Shown piece by piece: positions 15,344 to 22,837 of a stretch of 39,044 bases of DNA. Positions within the stretch are counted from its first letter, which is position 1. Each line of letters begins with the position of its first letter. Under the pieces are notes generated by a model that did not search any database, had not been told where the DNA came from, and saw only the letters and a list, made by a program, of their open reading frames with translations. The stretch comes from Pseudomonas sp. GM74. Lineage in GTDB: Bacteria > Pseudomonadota > Gammaproteobacteria > Pseudomonadales > Pseudomonadaceae. The DNA is taken from contig NZ_AKJG01000105.1 of assembly GCF_000282455.1 (NCBI RefSeq), forward strand, positions 1 to 39,044, read 5' to 3'. The translations under genes were made by a program, and so were the position numbers.

Positions 15344-16126
15344 ATGAAAAAAGCATTGCTGACCCTTTCTGCACTGGCGTTGTGCATGGCTGCCGGCTCC
15401 GCCATGGCGAAGGAATACAAAGAACTGCGTTTCGGCGTTGACCCTTCCTACGCACCGTTCGAATCGAAAGCGGCCGATGGCAGCCTGGTAGGTTTTGACA
15501 TCGATCTGGGCAACGCGATCTGCGCCGAACTGAAGGTCAAGTGCAAATGGGTCGAAAGCGATTTCGACGGCATGATTCCGGGTCTCAAAGCCAATAAATT
15601 CGACGGTGTGATCTCGTCGATGACCGTTACCGAAGCCCGCGAAAAAGTCATCGACTTCTCCAGCGAACTGTTCTCCGGCCCAACCGCCTACGTGTCCAAG
15701 AAAGGTTCTGGCGTGACTGAAGACGTCGCCTCGCTCAAGGGCAAGACCGTCGGCTACGAACAAGGCACCATTCAGGAAGCCTATGCCAAAGCCGTTCTGG
15801 ACAAGGCCGGCGTGAAAACCCAGGCCTACGCCAACCAGGATCAGGTCTACGCCGACTTGACTTCCGGTCGTCTCGACGCAGGCATTCAGGACATGCTGCA
15901 AGCCGAACTGGGCTTCCTGAAGTCGCCACAGGGCGCCGACTACGATGTCAGCAAGCCGGTCGACAACGCTTTGCTGCCATCCAAGACAGCCATCGGCATT
16001 AAGAAAGGTAACACCGAGCTGAAAGCACTTTTGGATAAAGGTATCAAAGCGTTACACGATGATGGCACCTACGCCACCATTCAGAAGAAACACTTTGGCG
16101 ATCTGAATCTGTACAGCGGCAAATAA
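15344..16126 (+). CDS. ABC transporter substrate-binding protein, basic amino acid (LAO/HisJ) type
   Basis: 260 residues. A signal peptide (1-22, ending AMA before KEYKEL) is followed by one periplasmic binding domain of family 3. Residues that bind lysine, arginine, ornithine or histidine in LAO and HisJ are recognisable: Asp and Tyr in VDPSYAPF, Ser-Ser with Thr for the third Ser in ISSMTVT, Arg in TEAREK and Asp in GIQDML. A basic amino acid is therefore the likely ligand. It is not the recalled AotJ sequence of P. aeruginosa, so I give no symbol. AGGG lies 8 nt before the ATG. A terminator-like hairpin after the stop probably keeps this gene at higher mRNA levels than the permeases. Confidence 0.9.
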   Translation: MKKALLTLSALALCMAAGSAMAKEYKELRFGVDPSYAPFESKAADGSLVGFDIDLGNAICAELKVKCKWVESDFDGMIPGLKANKFDGVISSMTVTEAREKVIDFSSELFSGPTAYVSKKGSGVTEDVASLKGKTVGYEQGTIQEAYAKAVLDKAGVKTQAYANQDQVYADLTSGRLDAGIQDMLQAELGFLKSPQGADYDVSKPVDNALLPSKTAIGIKKGNTELKALLDKGIKALHDDGTYATIQKKHFGDLNLYSGK

Positions 16127-16132
16127 TGCCCG

Positions 16133-16160
16133 GCGCCCATCTCTCGATGGGCGCTTTTTT
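16133..16160 (+). terminator. intra-operon terminator/attenuator after the binding-protein gene
   Basis: GCGCCCAT (16133-16140) pairs with ATGGGCGC (16147-16154), closing C-G inside, followed directly by TTTTTT. It is a canonical rho-independent terminator between the binding protein and the permeases, 6 nt past the stop codon. Partial read-through would give excess binding protein over permease. Confidence 0.85.
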
Positions 16161-16182
16161 CATCCGATCAGGTTGCTGATTT

Positions 16183-16911
16183 ATGTTCGAAAACCTATTA
16201 GAAAATCTGGGGCTCTCTGCCTTCAGCCTCAAGGGCTTCGGTCCGCTGCTGATGCAAGGCACCTGGATGACGATCAAGTTGTCGGCGTTGTCGCTGTTGG
16301 TAGCCGTGTTGCTCGGGCTGCTCGGCGCCAGTGCCAAGCTTTCAAGATCGGCACTGCTACGCGTCCCTGCGCAGGCCTACACCACCCTCATTCGCGGCGT
16401 TCCGGACCTGGTCCTGATGCTCTTGATCTTCTACAGCCTGCAAACCTGGCTGACCTCCCTTACCGATTACATGGAATGGGAATACATCGAGATCAACCCG
16501 TTCAGTGCCGGGGTCATTACCCTGGGCTTCATCTACGGTGCGTACTTCACCGAAACCTTCCGTGGCGCGATTCTCGCGGTCCCACGGGGTCAGGTCGAAG
16601 CGGCCACCGCCTATGGCCTCAAGCGCGGCCAGCGTTTCTGGATCGTGGTGTTCCCGCAGATGATGCGTTATGCCCTGCCGGGTATCGGCAACAACTGGAT
16701 GGTGATGCTCAAGGCCACCGCCCTGGTGTCGATCATCGGCCTCGCCGACCTGGTCAAGGCTGCCCAGGACGCCGGTAAGAGTACCTATCAGCTGTTTTAT
16801 TTCCTGGTGCTTGCCGCGTTGATTTACCTGGTGATCACCAGCGCATCCAACTTCATCCTGCGCTGGCTCGAACGTCGTTACTCCGCCGGGACCCGAGAGG
16901 CCGTACGATGA
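16183..16911 (+). CDS. amino acid ABC transporter permease (HisQ-like)
   Basis: 242 residues with five membrane segments, of the histidine/arginine/glutamate permease family. The EAA loop that contacts the ATPase is EAATAYGLKRGQRFWIVVFP (about 139-158). IRGVPDLVLMLLIF is the conserved stretch following the first helices. It forms a heterodimer with the next permease in the inner membrane. The ribosome site is weak (CAGG, 10 nt), and the gene follows the terminator-like hairpin. Its last codons overlap the next gene by ATGA (16908-16911). Confidence 0.92.
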   Translation: MFENLLENLGLSAFSLKGFGPLLMQGTWMTIKLSALSLLVAVLLGLLGASAKLSRSALLRVPAQAYTTLIRGVPDLVLMLLIFYSLQTWLTSLTDYMEWEYIEINPFSAGVITLGFIYGAYFTETFRGAILAVPRGQVEAATAYGLKRGQRFWIVVFPQMMRYALPGIGNNWMVMLKATALVSIIGLADLVKAAQDAGKSTYQLFYFLVLAALIYLVITSASNFILRWLERRYSAGTREAVR

Positions 16912-17618
16912 TCGAACTCCTGCAGGAATACTGGAAACCATTCCTCTATAGCGACGGCAACAACATCACCGGCCTGGCCATGACGATGTGGCTGCTCAGC
17001 GCTTCGATCTTCATCGGTTTTATCGTGTCGATCCCGCTGTCCATCGCCCGCGTATCGCCGCACTTCTACATCCGTTGGCCGGTGCAGTTCTATACCTACC
17101 TGTTCCGTGGCACGCCGCTCTATATCCAGTTGCTGATCTGTTACACGGGGATCTACAGCCTGGCCGCCATTCGGGCCCAGCCAGCACTGGACGCATTCTT
17201 TCGCGATGCGATGAACTGCACGATCCTGGCCTTCGCTCTGAACACCTGCGCCTACACCACGGAGATTTTCGCCGGGGCAATCCGCAGCATGGCCCACGGT
17301 GAAGTGGAAGCGGCCAAGGCTTACGGCCTGACCGGCTGGAAGCTGTATGCCTACGTGATCATGCCGTCGGCCCTGCGTCGCTCGTTGCCGTACTACAGCA
17401 ACGAAGTGATCCTGATGCTGCACTCGACCACCGTGGCCTTCACCGCGACCATCCCCGACATCCTGAAAGTCGCGCGGGACGCCAACTCGGCGACCTTCCT
17501 GACCTTCCAGTCGTTCGGCATCGCCGCGCTGATCTACCTGACCGTCACTTTTGCGCTGGTCGGCCTGTTCCGCCTTGCCGAACGCCGATGGCTGGCCTTC
17601 CTCGGGCCGACCCACTAG
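16908..17618 (+). CDS. amino acid ABC transporter permease (HisM-like)
   Basis: 236 residues, five membrane segments, with FRGTPLYIQLLICY and the EAA loop EAAKAYGLTGWKLYAYVIMP (about 133-152). It resembles HisM/AotM and pairs with the HisQ-like permease. The start ATG overlaps the previous stop by 4 nt, so the two subunits should be made in equal amounts by translational coupling. The M14 hydrolase gene begins 26 nt downstream. Confidence 0.92.
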   Translation: MIELLQEYWKPFLYSDGNNITGLAMTMWLLSASIFIGFIVSIPLSIARVSPHFYIRWPVQFYTYLFRGTPLYIQLLICYTGIYSLAAIRAQPALDAFFRDAMNCTILAFALNTCAYTTEIFAGAIRSMAHGEVEAAKAYGLTGWKLYAYVIMPSALRRSLPYYSNEVILMLHSTTVAFTATIPDILKVARDANSATFLTFQSFGIAALIYLTVTFALVGLFRLAERRWLAFLGPTH

Positions 17619-17644
17619 GTCTCAACCTGCTTCAGGAACAACAG

Positions 17645-18763
17645 ATGCGCCACCAGAAACATGACCTGCTGGCCCCGTTGCCGGGGACCGCACGACAGAT
17701 CCACAGTTTTCACTTCGGCCCACACCCGGCCAACCGCAAGATCTACATCCAGGCCTCCCTGCACGCCGACGAAATGCCCGGCATGCTGGTGGCCTGGCAC
17801 CTCAAGCAACGCCTGGCGGAGCTGGAAGCCGCCGGTCGCCTGCGCAGCGAAATCGTGCTGGTGCCCGTCGCCAACCCGGTAGGCCTGGAACAGGTACTGA
17901 TGGATGTGCCGCTGGGCCGCTACGAGCTGGAAAGCGGCCAGAACTTCAACCGCTGGTTCGTCGATCTCAGTGAGGAAGTCGGCAACGCGATCGAAGGCAA
18001 GCTCGGCGACGATCCGCAGCACAACATGCAATTGATCCGTAGCAACCTGCGCGAGGCGCTGGCCCGGCAGACCGCCGGCACCCAATTGCAATCCCAGCGT
18101 CTGACCCTGCAACGATTGGCCTGCGACGCCGATATGGTGCTCGATCTGCATTGCGATTTCGAAGCGGTCGCCCACCTCTACACCACACCTGAAGCCTGGC
18201 CGCAGGTCGAGCCGCTGGCCCGCTACATCGGCGCCGAAGCCAGCCTGCTGGCAACCGATTCGGGTGGCCAGTCGTTCGACGAATGCTTCACCCTGCTCTG
18301 GTGGCAGTTGAAGGAGCGCTTCGGCGAGCACTTCGACATTCCGCCAGGCAGTTTTTCGGTGACCGTCGAACTGCGCGGTCAGGGCGACGTCAACCACCCG
18401 CTCGCCAGCCTGGATTGCCAGGCGCTGATCGATTACCTGATCCATTTCGGCGCAATCGCCGGCGAACCCTCGCCCCTGCCCGAGCTGCCCTACCCGGCGA
18501 CACCGCTGGCCGGTGTTGAGCCGGTGGCCACGCCGGTTGGCGGGCTGCTGGTGTTCACCGCATTACCGGGTCAATACCTGGAAGCCGGGCAACTGATCGC
18601 CGAGATCATTGATCCGGTCAACGATCTGGTCACTCCCGTTCATTGCGCCACAGCCGGGCTGATGTATGCCCGCTCGCTGCGCCGCATGGCCACTGCCGGC
18701 ATGGTGATCGCCCACGTCGCGGGCACCGAAGCCTATCGCAGCGGCTATCTACTTTCGCCTTGA
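17645..18763 (+). CDS. M14-type succinylglutamate desuccinylase/aspartoacylase family protein
   Basis: About 372 residues from ATG 17645 (AGGA 7 nt upstream); an upstream in-frame start lies inside the permease gene. Zinc ligands of the AstE/aspartoacylase group are visible: H40 and E43 (SLHADEMPG) and H169 (LDLHCDF). The general base is Glu242 (SVTVELRGQ). A C-terminal beta-domain (about 285-372) resembles the lipoyl-like tail of this group. Such enzymes remove an acyl group from an N-acyl amino acid. It is cytosolic (no signal) and sits between permease and ATPase genes, the position of aotO in P. aeruginosa aotJQMOP, a gene reported as dispensable for arginine uptake. The substrate is unknown. 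Confidence 0.88.
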   Translation: MRHQKHDLLAPLPGTARQIHSFHFGPHPANRKIYIQASLHADEMPGMLVAWHLKQRLAELEAAGRLRSEIVLVPVANPVGLEQVLMDVPLGRYELESGQNFNRWFVDLSEEVGNAIEGKLGDDPQHNMQLIRSNLREALARQTAGTQLQSQRLTLQRLACDADMVLDLHCDFEAVAHLYTTPEAWPQVEPLARYIGAEASLLATDSGGQSFDECFTLLWWQLKERFGEHFDIPPGSFSVTVELRGQGDVNHPLASLDCQALIDYLIHFGAIAGEPSPLPELPYPATPLAGVEPVATPVGGLLVFTALPGQYLEAGQLIAEIIDPVNDLVTPVHCATAGLMYARSLRRMATAGMVIAHVAGTEAYRSGYLLSP

Positions 18764-18776
18764 GGATGCACGCCCC

Positions 18777-19541
18777 ATGTACAAATTGACCATCGAAGGC
18801 CTGCATAAAAGCTACGGCGACCATGAAGTCCTCAAAGGTGTTTCGCTCAAGGCCAAAACCGGCGACGTCATCAGCCTGATCGGTGCCAGCGGCTCGGGTA
18901 AAAGTACCTTTCTGCGCTGCATCAACTTCCTGGAACAACCCAACGACGGCGCCATGAGCCTCGACGGGCAGAACATCCGCATGATCAAGGATCGTCACGG
19001 CATGCACGTGGCCGACGCCAATGAACTGCAGCGGATTCGCACCCGCCTGGCCATGGTGTTCCAGCATTTCAACCTGTGGAGCCACATGACGGTGCTGGAA
19101 AACATCACCATGGCGCCGCGCCGGGTGCTGGGCTGCGACAGGAAAGAAGCCGAGGACCGCGCCCGGCGTTACCTCGACAAGGTGGGGCTGGCTTCCCGCG
19201 TGGCTGACCAATACCCGGCCTTCCTGTCCGGCGGCCAGCAACAACGGGTAGCGATTGCCCGCGCACTGGCCATGGAACCGGAAGTCATGCTGTTCGACGA
19301 ACCGACCTCGGCGCTGGACCCGGAACTGGTGGGTGAAGTGCTCAAGGTGATCCAGGGCCTGGCCGAAGAAGGCCGGACCATGATCATGGTGACCCACGAA
19401 ATGAGCTTCGCCCGCAAAGTGTCGAGCCAGGTGCTGTTTCTGCACCAGGGCCTGGTGGAGGAAGAAGGCGCACCGGAAGAGGTGCTGGGCAATCCGAAAA
19501 GCGAGCGGTTGAAGCAGTTCCTCAGTGGCAACCTGAAGTAA
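18777..19541 (+). CDS. amino acid ABC transporter ATP-binding protein (HisP-like)
   Basis: 254 residues, closely like E. coli HisP throughout (for example VFQHFNLWSHMTVLEN). Walker A GASGSGKST (36-44), Q-loop Gln96, signature LSGGQ (150-154), Walker B MLFDE (171-175), and H-loop His207 are all intact. A homodimer would drive the HisQ/HisM-like permease pair. The ATG at 18777 is preceded by TTGAGG. It is the last gene of the operon; the arginine regulator gene argR, which follows aotP in P. aeruginosa, is absent here. A REPIN with T-runs follows and probably terminates the operon. Confidence 0.93.
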   Translation: MYKLTIEGLHKSYGDHEVLKGVSLKAKTGDVISLIGASGSGKSTFLRCINFLEQPNDGAMSLDGQNIRMIKDRHGMHVADANELQRIRTRLAMVFQHFNLWSHMTVLENITMAPRRVLGCDRKEAEDRARRYLDKVGLASRVADQYPAFLSGGQQQRVAIARALAMEPEVMLFDEPTSALDPELVGEVLKVIQGLAEEGRTMIMVTHEMSFARKVSSQVLFLHQGLVEEEGAPEEVLGNPKSERLKQFLSGNLK

Positions 19542-19558
19542 CGACTACAGAAAAAACT

Positions 19559-19645
19559 GTGGGAGCGGGCTTGCTCGCGAAGGCGGTGTGTCAGGCGGCA
19601 TGAATGCCACTGATACTCCGCCTTCGCGAGCAAGCCCGCTCCCAC
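19559..19645. repeat. REPIN, family A, acting as bidirectional terminator
   Basis: A perfect 28-bp inverted repeat (19559-19586 with 19618-19645; arm GTGGGAGCGGGCTTGCTCGC...) and a 31-nt spacer. A-run (AAAAAA) before and T-run (ATTTTTT) after it make a good terminator shape on both strands, between the convergent ABC operon and the small leftward gene. Confidence 0.9.
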
Positions 19646-19672
19646 ATTTTTTGATCTGTAGTGCCTGGATTA

Positions 19673-19882
19673 TCAGACAACAGGCGCAGGCGGCGGCTCA
19701 TCCGGCAGCGTAGGTTCGCCCGGTTCATTAGGCTGTTCATTCGGGGTATCAGGATCAGGCTGGCCGGGGATGCCCCCTGCCATGCTGACGGGCGGATGTG
19801 CCAACAGGGACCAGGCCAGAACGCCAACCTGATTGGGTTCAAGTCTTGCCAGTTCGGCACTGATTCGCGGATCGATCTTCAT
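19673..19882 (-). CDS. small proline-rich hypothetical protein
   Basis: 69 residues. ATG 19882 has a strong AGGAG six bases upstream, which decides this start over an upstream in-frame one that would give 87 residues. Residues 1-30 could form a helix (MKIDPRISAELARLEPNQVG followed by a hydrophobic VLAWSLLAH). From residue 40 the chain is almost only Pro, Glu, Asp, Asn and Gly and must be disordered and acidic. No domain is recognised. The quality of its ribosome site and the coding-like composition make it likely real. It lies just downstream of dcd on the same strand. Confidence 0.65.
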   Translation of the reverse strand: MKIDPRISAELARLEPNQVGVLAWSLLAHPPVSMAGGIPGQPDPDTPNEQPNEPGEPTLPDEPPPAPVV

Positions 19883-19989
19883 TCGGCACTCCTGAGCGAT
19901 GGCCCGACCCGCCTTGCGCGGGTCGGAACAGTACACCCCATAGAGTGTACGCCCGCTCAGGAATTCCCGACATTTGTCAGACGGTTGAC

Positions 19990-20556
19990 TCAGGTGCGCG
20001 GCAGGGTCACGCCACGCTGGCCCTGATACTTGCCGCCACGGTCCTTGTAGGAAACTTCACATTCTTCGTCAGACTCAAGGAACAGCATCTGCGCCACGCC
20101 TTCGTTCGCGTAGATTTTCGCCGGCAGATTGGTGGTGTTGGAGAACTCCAGGGTCACGTGGCCTTCCCACTCAGGCTCGAGCGGCGTGACGTTGACGATG
20201 ATGCCGCAGCGCGCGTAGGTGCTTTTACCCAGGCAAATGGTCAAAACGTTACGCGGAATGCGGAAGTATTCGACGGTGCTGGCCAGGGCGAAGGAGTTCG
20301 GCGGAATGATGCACACGTCGCTGTGGATGTCGACGAAGCTGCCGGCATCGAAGTTCTTCGGGTCGACGATGGCCGAATTGATGTTGGTGAACACCTTGAA
20401 ATGATTGGTGCAACGCACATCGTAGCCATAGCTCGACACGCCGTAGGAGATCACACGGCTATCGTCGCTGCCACGCATCTGGCGCTCGACGAAAGGCTCG
20501 ATCATGCCGTGTTCCTGCGCCATGCGGCGAATCCACTTGTCCGATTTGATGCTCAT
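19990..20556 (-). CDS. dcd: dCTP deaminase
   Basis: 188 residues, the normal length. Dcd deaminates dCTP to dUTP, the main route to thymidylate in gammaproteobacteria, as a homotrimer with a dUTPase-like fold. Conserved elements include GVSSYGYDVRC near residue 40, the nucleotide-binding KSTYARCGI, and TPLEPEWEGHVTLEFSN carrying the catalytic Glu. The ATG at 20556 follows AGGA by 8 nt. The protein is complete, with no missing residue noticed. It is the first of a leftward pair with the small proline-rich gene about 110 nt away. Confidence 0.97.
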   Translation of the reverse strand: MSIKSDKWIRRMAQEHGMIEPFVERQMRGSDDSRVISYGVSSYGYDVRCTNHFKVFTNINSAIVDPKNFDAGSFVDIHSDVCIIPPNSFALASTVEYFRIPRNVLTICLGKSTYARCGIIVNVTPLEPEWEGHVTLEFSNTTNLPAKIYANEGVAQMLFLESDEECEVSYKDRGGKYQGQRGVTLPRT

Positions 20557-20909
20557 GGCGGGTGTCCTGAATAGCGAGGTCGAAAAATTCTGTCCGGCAT
20601 CTTACCGGGCGCGCCGCCGGGTTCAAAGTCCGCGGTGCAATTCTCGCCGAACAGCCAGGAATTACCTGCTCTGGCGACGAACCGTCACACCGCCGATCCT
20701 TAAAACAGAGAAACCTTCGCAAGAAGCATTGGCACGTCCCGGAAAAAGGGTTAAGGTGGCGTCACTGTGCTGCTTGTGTCACTGAGAATCTCTACACGAT
20801 ATGTTGAATTTCGATCCAACCATCTACAAGAATTTTTCCTGCTCTTTGCACTCAGTCTCGGCCAGGGTTCTTCCTGAGTCGCAGTTATCTTTGTTCAAGG
20901 AGTTACACC
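20557..20909. other. 353-nt intergenic region: dcd promoter side and long cold-shock leader
   Basis: The divergent control region of dcd (left) and the cold-shock gene (right). No open reading frame here looks coding. The last 130 nt before the cold-shock ATG are T/C-rich and would form a long 5' leader, as is usual for CspA-type mRNAs whose structure senses temperature. I could not fix a promoter; TTGTGT near 20774 and a GATATG about 16 nt downstream are only a weak candidate. Confidence 0.4.
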
Positions 20910-21119
20910 ATGTCTAATCGCCAAACCGGTACCGTTAAGTGGTTCAACGATGAAAAAGGCTTCGGCTTCATCACTCCACAATCCGGTGACGACCTGTTCG
21001 TTCACTTCAAAGCTATCCAGTCCGACGGCTTCAAAAGCCTGAAAGAAGGCCAACAGGTTTCTTTCATCGCTACCCGCGGTCAGAAAGGCATGCAAGCTGA
21101 AGAAGTTCAAGTTATCTAA
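20910..21119 (+). CDS. CspA-family cold-shock protein
   Basis: 69 residues forming one cold-shock domain, a five-stranded barrel that binds single-stranded RNA and DNA. RNP1 is KGFGFI (16-21) and RNP2 is DLFVHF (28-33); the aromatic residues Trp11, Phe12, Phe18, Phe20, Phe30 and Phe33 are in place. AAGGAG precedes the ATG by 8 nt, one of the strongest ribosome sites in the window. Codon usage and a dedicated terminator suggest high expression. Pseudomonas carries several paralogs, so whether this one is cold-induced or constitutive cannot be told. Confidence 0.96.
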   Translation: MSNRQTGTVKWFNDEKGFGFITPQSGDDLFVHFKAIQSDGFKSLKEGQQVSFIATRGQKGMQAEEVQVI

Positions 21120-21138
21120 CTTGTACTTGCTTTAGTAA

Positions 21139-21169
21139 AAAGCCCCGCCCTCAACAGCGGGGCTTTTTT
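21139..21169 (+). terminator. rho-independent terminator of the cold-shock gene
   Basis: AAAGCCCCGC (21139-21148) pairs with GCGGGGCTTT (21157-21166), followed by further T residues. The 10-bp stem and 8-nt loop lie 20 nt past the stop codon. Confidence 0.93.
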
Positions 21170-21194
21170 GTGGGCGGGTGTTTTGTCCACGCAA

Positions 21195-21261
21195 AAAAGA
21201 TCGCCGCCTTCGACAGCTCCCGGATAGACCCTCCAGGAGCTGTCGAAGGCGGCGATCTTTT
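21195..21261. repeat. long perfect hairpin, REP family C
   Basis: A perfect 26-bp inverted repeat: 21195-21220 (AAAAGATCGCCGCCTTCGAC...) with 21236-21261, loop 15 nt. A-run on the left and T-run on the right give a terminator shape for both strands. It separates the rightward cold-shock gene from the leftward DUF481 gene, ending a few bases before the latter's stop. The arm is related to the solitary REP at 10888. Confidence 0.85.
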
Positions 21262-21268
21262 GATGCTA

Positions 21269-22276
21269 TTACCAGGTCACGCCAAACCCTGCGGTGTAGC
21301 GTGTCTTGTCCAGATCCGAATCGTCAGTGCCGCTGATGATGTCGCGCTCTGCCTTCATGTTCAGCGAAGCCCAGTCAGTCACCTTGTAGCGCAACCCCAT
21401 TTCGGCATCGAGCGCGTAGTCGGCCACACCCGACAGCGGCTTGCCAACCTCGCCATTGGTGAAGAACTCGACACGCTTGCCGACCAGGTAACGGTTGTAG
21501 TCCCACGTCATGGCCAGGGCGTAGAAATTGTCCTTGCTGCCATCGGAGAATTCATAGTCCGTGCGGTTGATCAGCGAGCCCAGGGAGAACGCCCCGAGTT
21601 CGTTATCCCAGAACTGATAGCCGGGACCGGTACCGACCGTGCGTTGGCGGGAAAGATCCTCGACCTTGTCGCGCTTGTAGACCAGGCGCCCCTGCCAGAA
21701 CCATTGCTCGGTCAGGAATCGGTCGATGGAGTACTCGGCCCTCCAGTTGTCCGTGGTCACCACGTCGTCCTGGAACTCACGGTTGTATTCACCTTCAGCG
21801 GTGTGCCGCCAGCGACCGTGTCGCGCACTGGTCTTGAAATCGATGTCGTAGTCATCGGTGTCGTTTTCCGCCCGCTGGTAATCCAGCGCGATATCGACGT
21901 TGCCTTTCCACACCAGATCCTCGACCACAGGTTTTGGCTTGAGGATCTGCTGGATGCTCGCCAGCTCGACCGTCTTCGGTGCATCGCCGTTGGCCAGCGT
22001 AACCTTGCCGGCGTCCGCCGCTTTCAGCGATTTGGCTTTCTCGCCACTGTAGGCATCCTGCTTGACCAGCAACTCTTGATCGCTGTCCAGGGTCTTGACC
22101 TGTTTCCAGTCGATCGTCACCGCACCGGCGTACTCGGTCTGGATCAGCAGCTTGCCGCCATCGAACAGCGTGATCTCGCCGCTCAGCTTGTCACCGTTCT
22201 TCAACCACACGGTATCGGCCAGCAAGGGAGGGGATGCGCCAAGGACGGCGAGACACAGCAGGGATCTGGACAACAT
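21269..22276 (-). CDS. DUF481 family outer-membrane protein
   Basis: About 335 residues with a signal peptide (about 1-20, ending LLA before DTVWLKNGD). Residues 22-100 resemble a small beta-domain starting with the WLKNGDKLSGEI motif often found before DUF481. Residues 120-335 are alternating beta-strands ending in an aromatic-rich, terminal-Trp strand (TAGFGVTW), typical of an outer-membrane barrel. Salt-induced YdiY-type proteins belong here. I chose ATG 22276 over a TTG two codons upstream; neither has a clear ribosome site. The function is unknown. It is divergent from the alkyltransferase-like gene. Confidence 0.85.
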   Translation of the reverse strand: MLSRSLLCLAVLGASPPLLADTVWLKNGDKLSGEITLFDGGKLLIQTEYAGAVTIDWKQVKTLDSDQELLVKQDAYSGEKAKSLKAADAGKVTLANGDAPKTVELASIQQILKPKPVVEDLVWKGNVDIALDYQRAENDTDDYDIDFKTSARHGRWRHTAEGEYNREFQDDVVTTDNWRAEYSIDRFLTEQWFWQGRLVYKRDKVEDLSRQRTVGTGPGYQFWDNELGAFSLGSLINRTDYEFSDGSKDNFYALAMTWDYNRYLVGKRVEFFTNGEVGKPLSGVADYALDAEMGLRYKVTDWASLNMKAERDIISGTDDSDLDKTRYTAGFGVTW

Positions 22277-22439
22277 AAACAAAATACAGGCTCAGGCTTG
22301 CGAGAAAAGTCGGCATTATCCGTGGGAACAAGGCCCTGACAAGGACTGACCCGACTATTTCTGTTGAGTTCATTTCTCAACTTCCTGCGAAGGAATTACT
22401 CTAAAGATTGTAAAGCAAACCTTTTCAGGACTGACGGAC

Positions 22440-22793
22440 GTGACCGATCCAACCGATGAACCCGAGAGTGCAGCGCAAATCCGACGCACGGTGCTGTATT
22501 TGACGCTGGCACAGGTACCCGAGGGCAAAGTCGTCAGCTACGGCCAACTGGCAGAGCTTGCAGGACTGGGTCGCGCCGCCCGCTGGGTCGGGCGCACCCT
22601 CAGTCAACTGCCTGGCGACAGCAAGCTGCCCTGGCACCGTGTTCTGGCCGCAAACGGGCGCATCAGCCTGCCGGCGGGCAGCCCTTCGGGTGATGAGCAG
22701 CGCGCACGATTACGCATGGAGGGCATCAGTATCCTGAATAATCATGTTGATATTCAGCGCCATGGCTGGCGTCCGGTAGAGCACAGCGGTTAG
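22440..22793 (+). CDS. alkyltransferase-like DNA repair protein (ATL, MGMT fold)
   Basis: 117 residues, GTG start at 22440 with AGGA 9 nt upstream. It corresponds to the DNA-binding C-terminal domain of O6-alkylguanine-DNA alkyltransferase: helix-turn-helix VVSYGQLAELAGLGRAARWV (about 31-50) and the active-site segment PWHRV (64-68). The methyl-accepting Cys of PCHRV is Trp65, exactly as in E. coli YbaZ (eAtl). Such proteins cannot repair alone; they bind and flip O6-alkylguanine and hand it to nucleotide excision repair. The following ampG gene starts 44 nt downstream on the same strand. Confidence 0.92.
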   Translation: MTDPTDEPESAAQIRRTVLYLTLAQVPEGKVVSYGQLAELAGLGRAARWVGRTLSQLPGDSKLPWHRVLAANGRISLPAGSPSGDEQRARLRMEGISILNNHVDIQRHGWRPVEHSG

Positions 22794-22837
22794 AGTGCGC
22801 GCTTTGTTTCCGTATTTCTTGAGGCAGACTCCAGCCC

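Noticed and set aside
15344..19541. Naming the transporter operon aotJQMOP
   Set aside because: Gene order is the same, but the binding protein differs from the AotJ sequence I recall and argR is missing after the ATPase gene, so it is more likely a paralogous system.
22440..22793. O6-methylguanine-DNA methyltransferase (Ogt/Ada-type) activity
   Set aside because: The PCHRV active site is PWHRV and the N-terminal domain of Ogt is absent, so it is an alkyltransferase-like protein.
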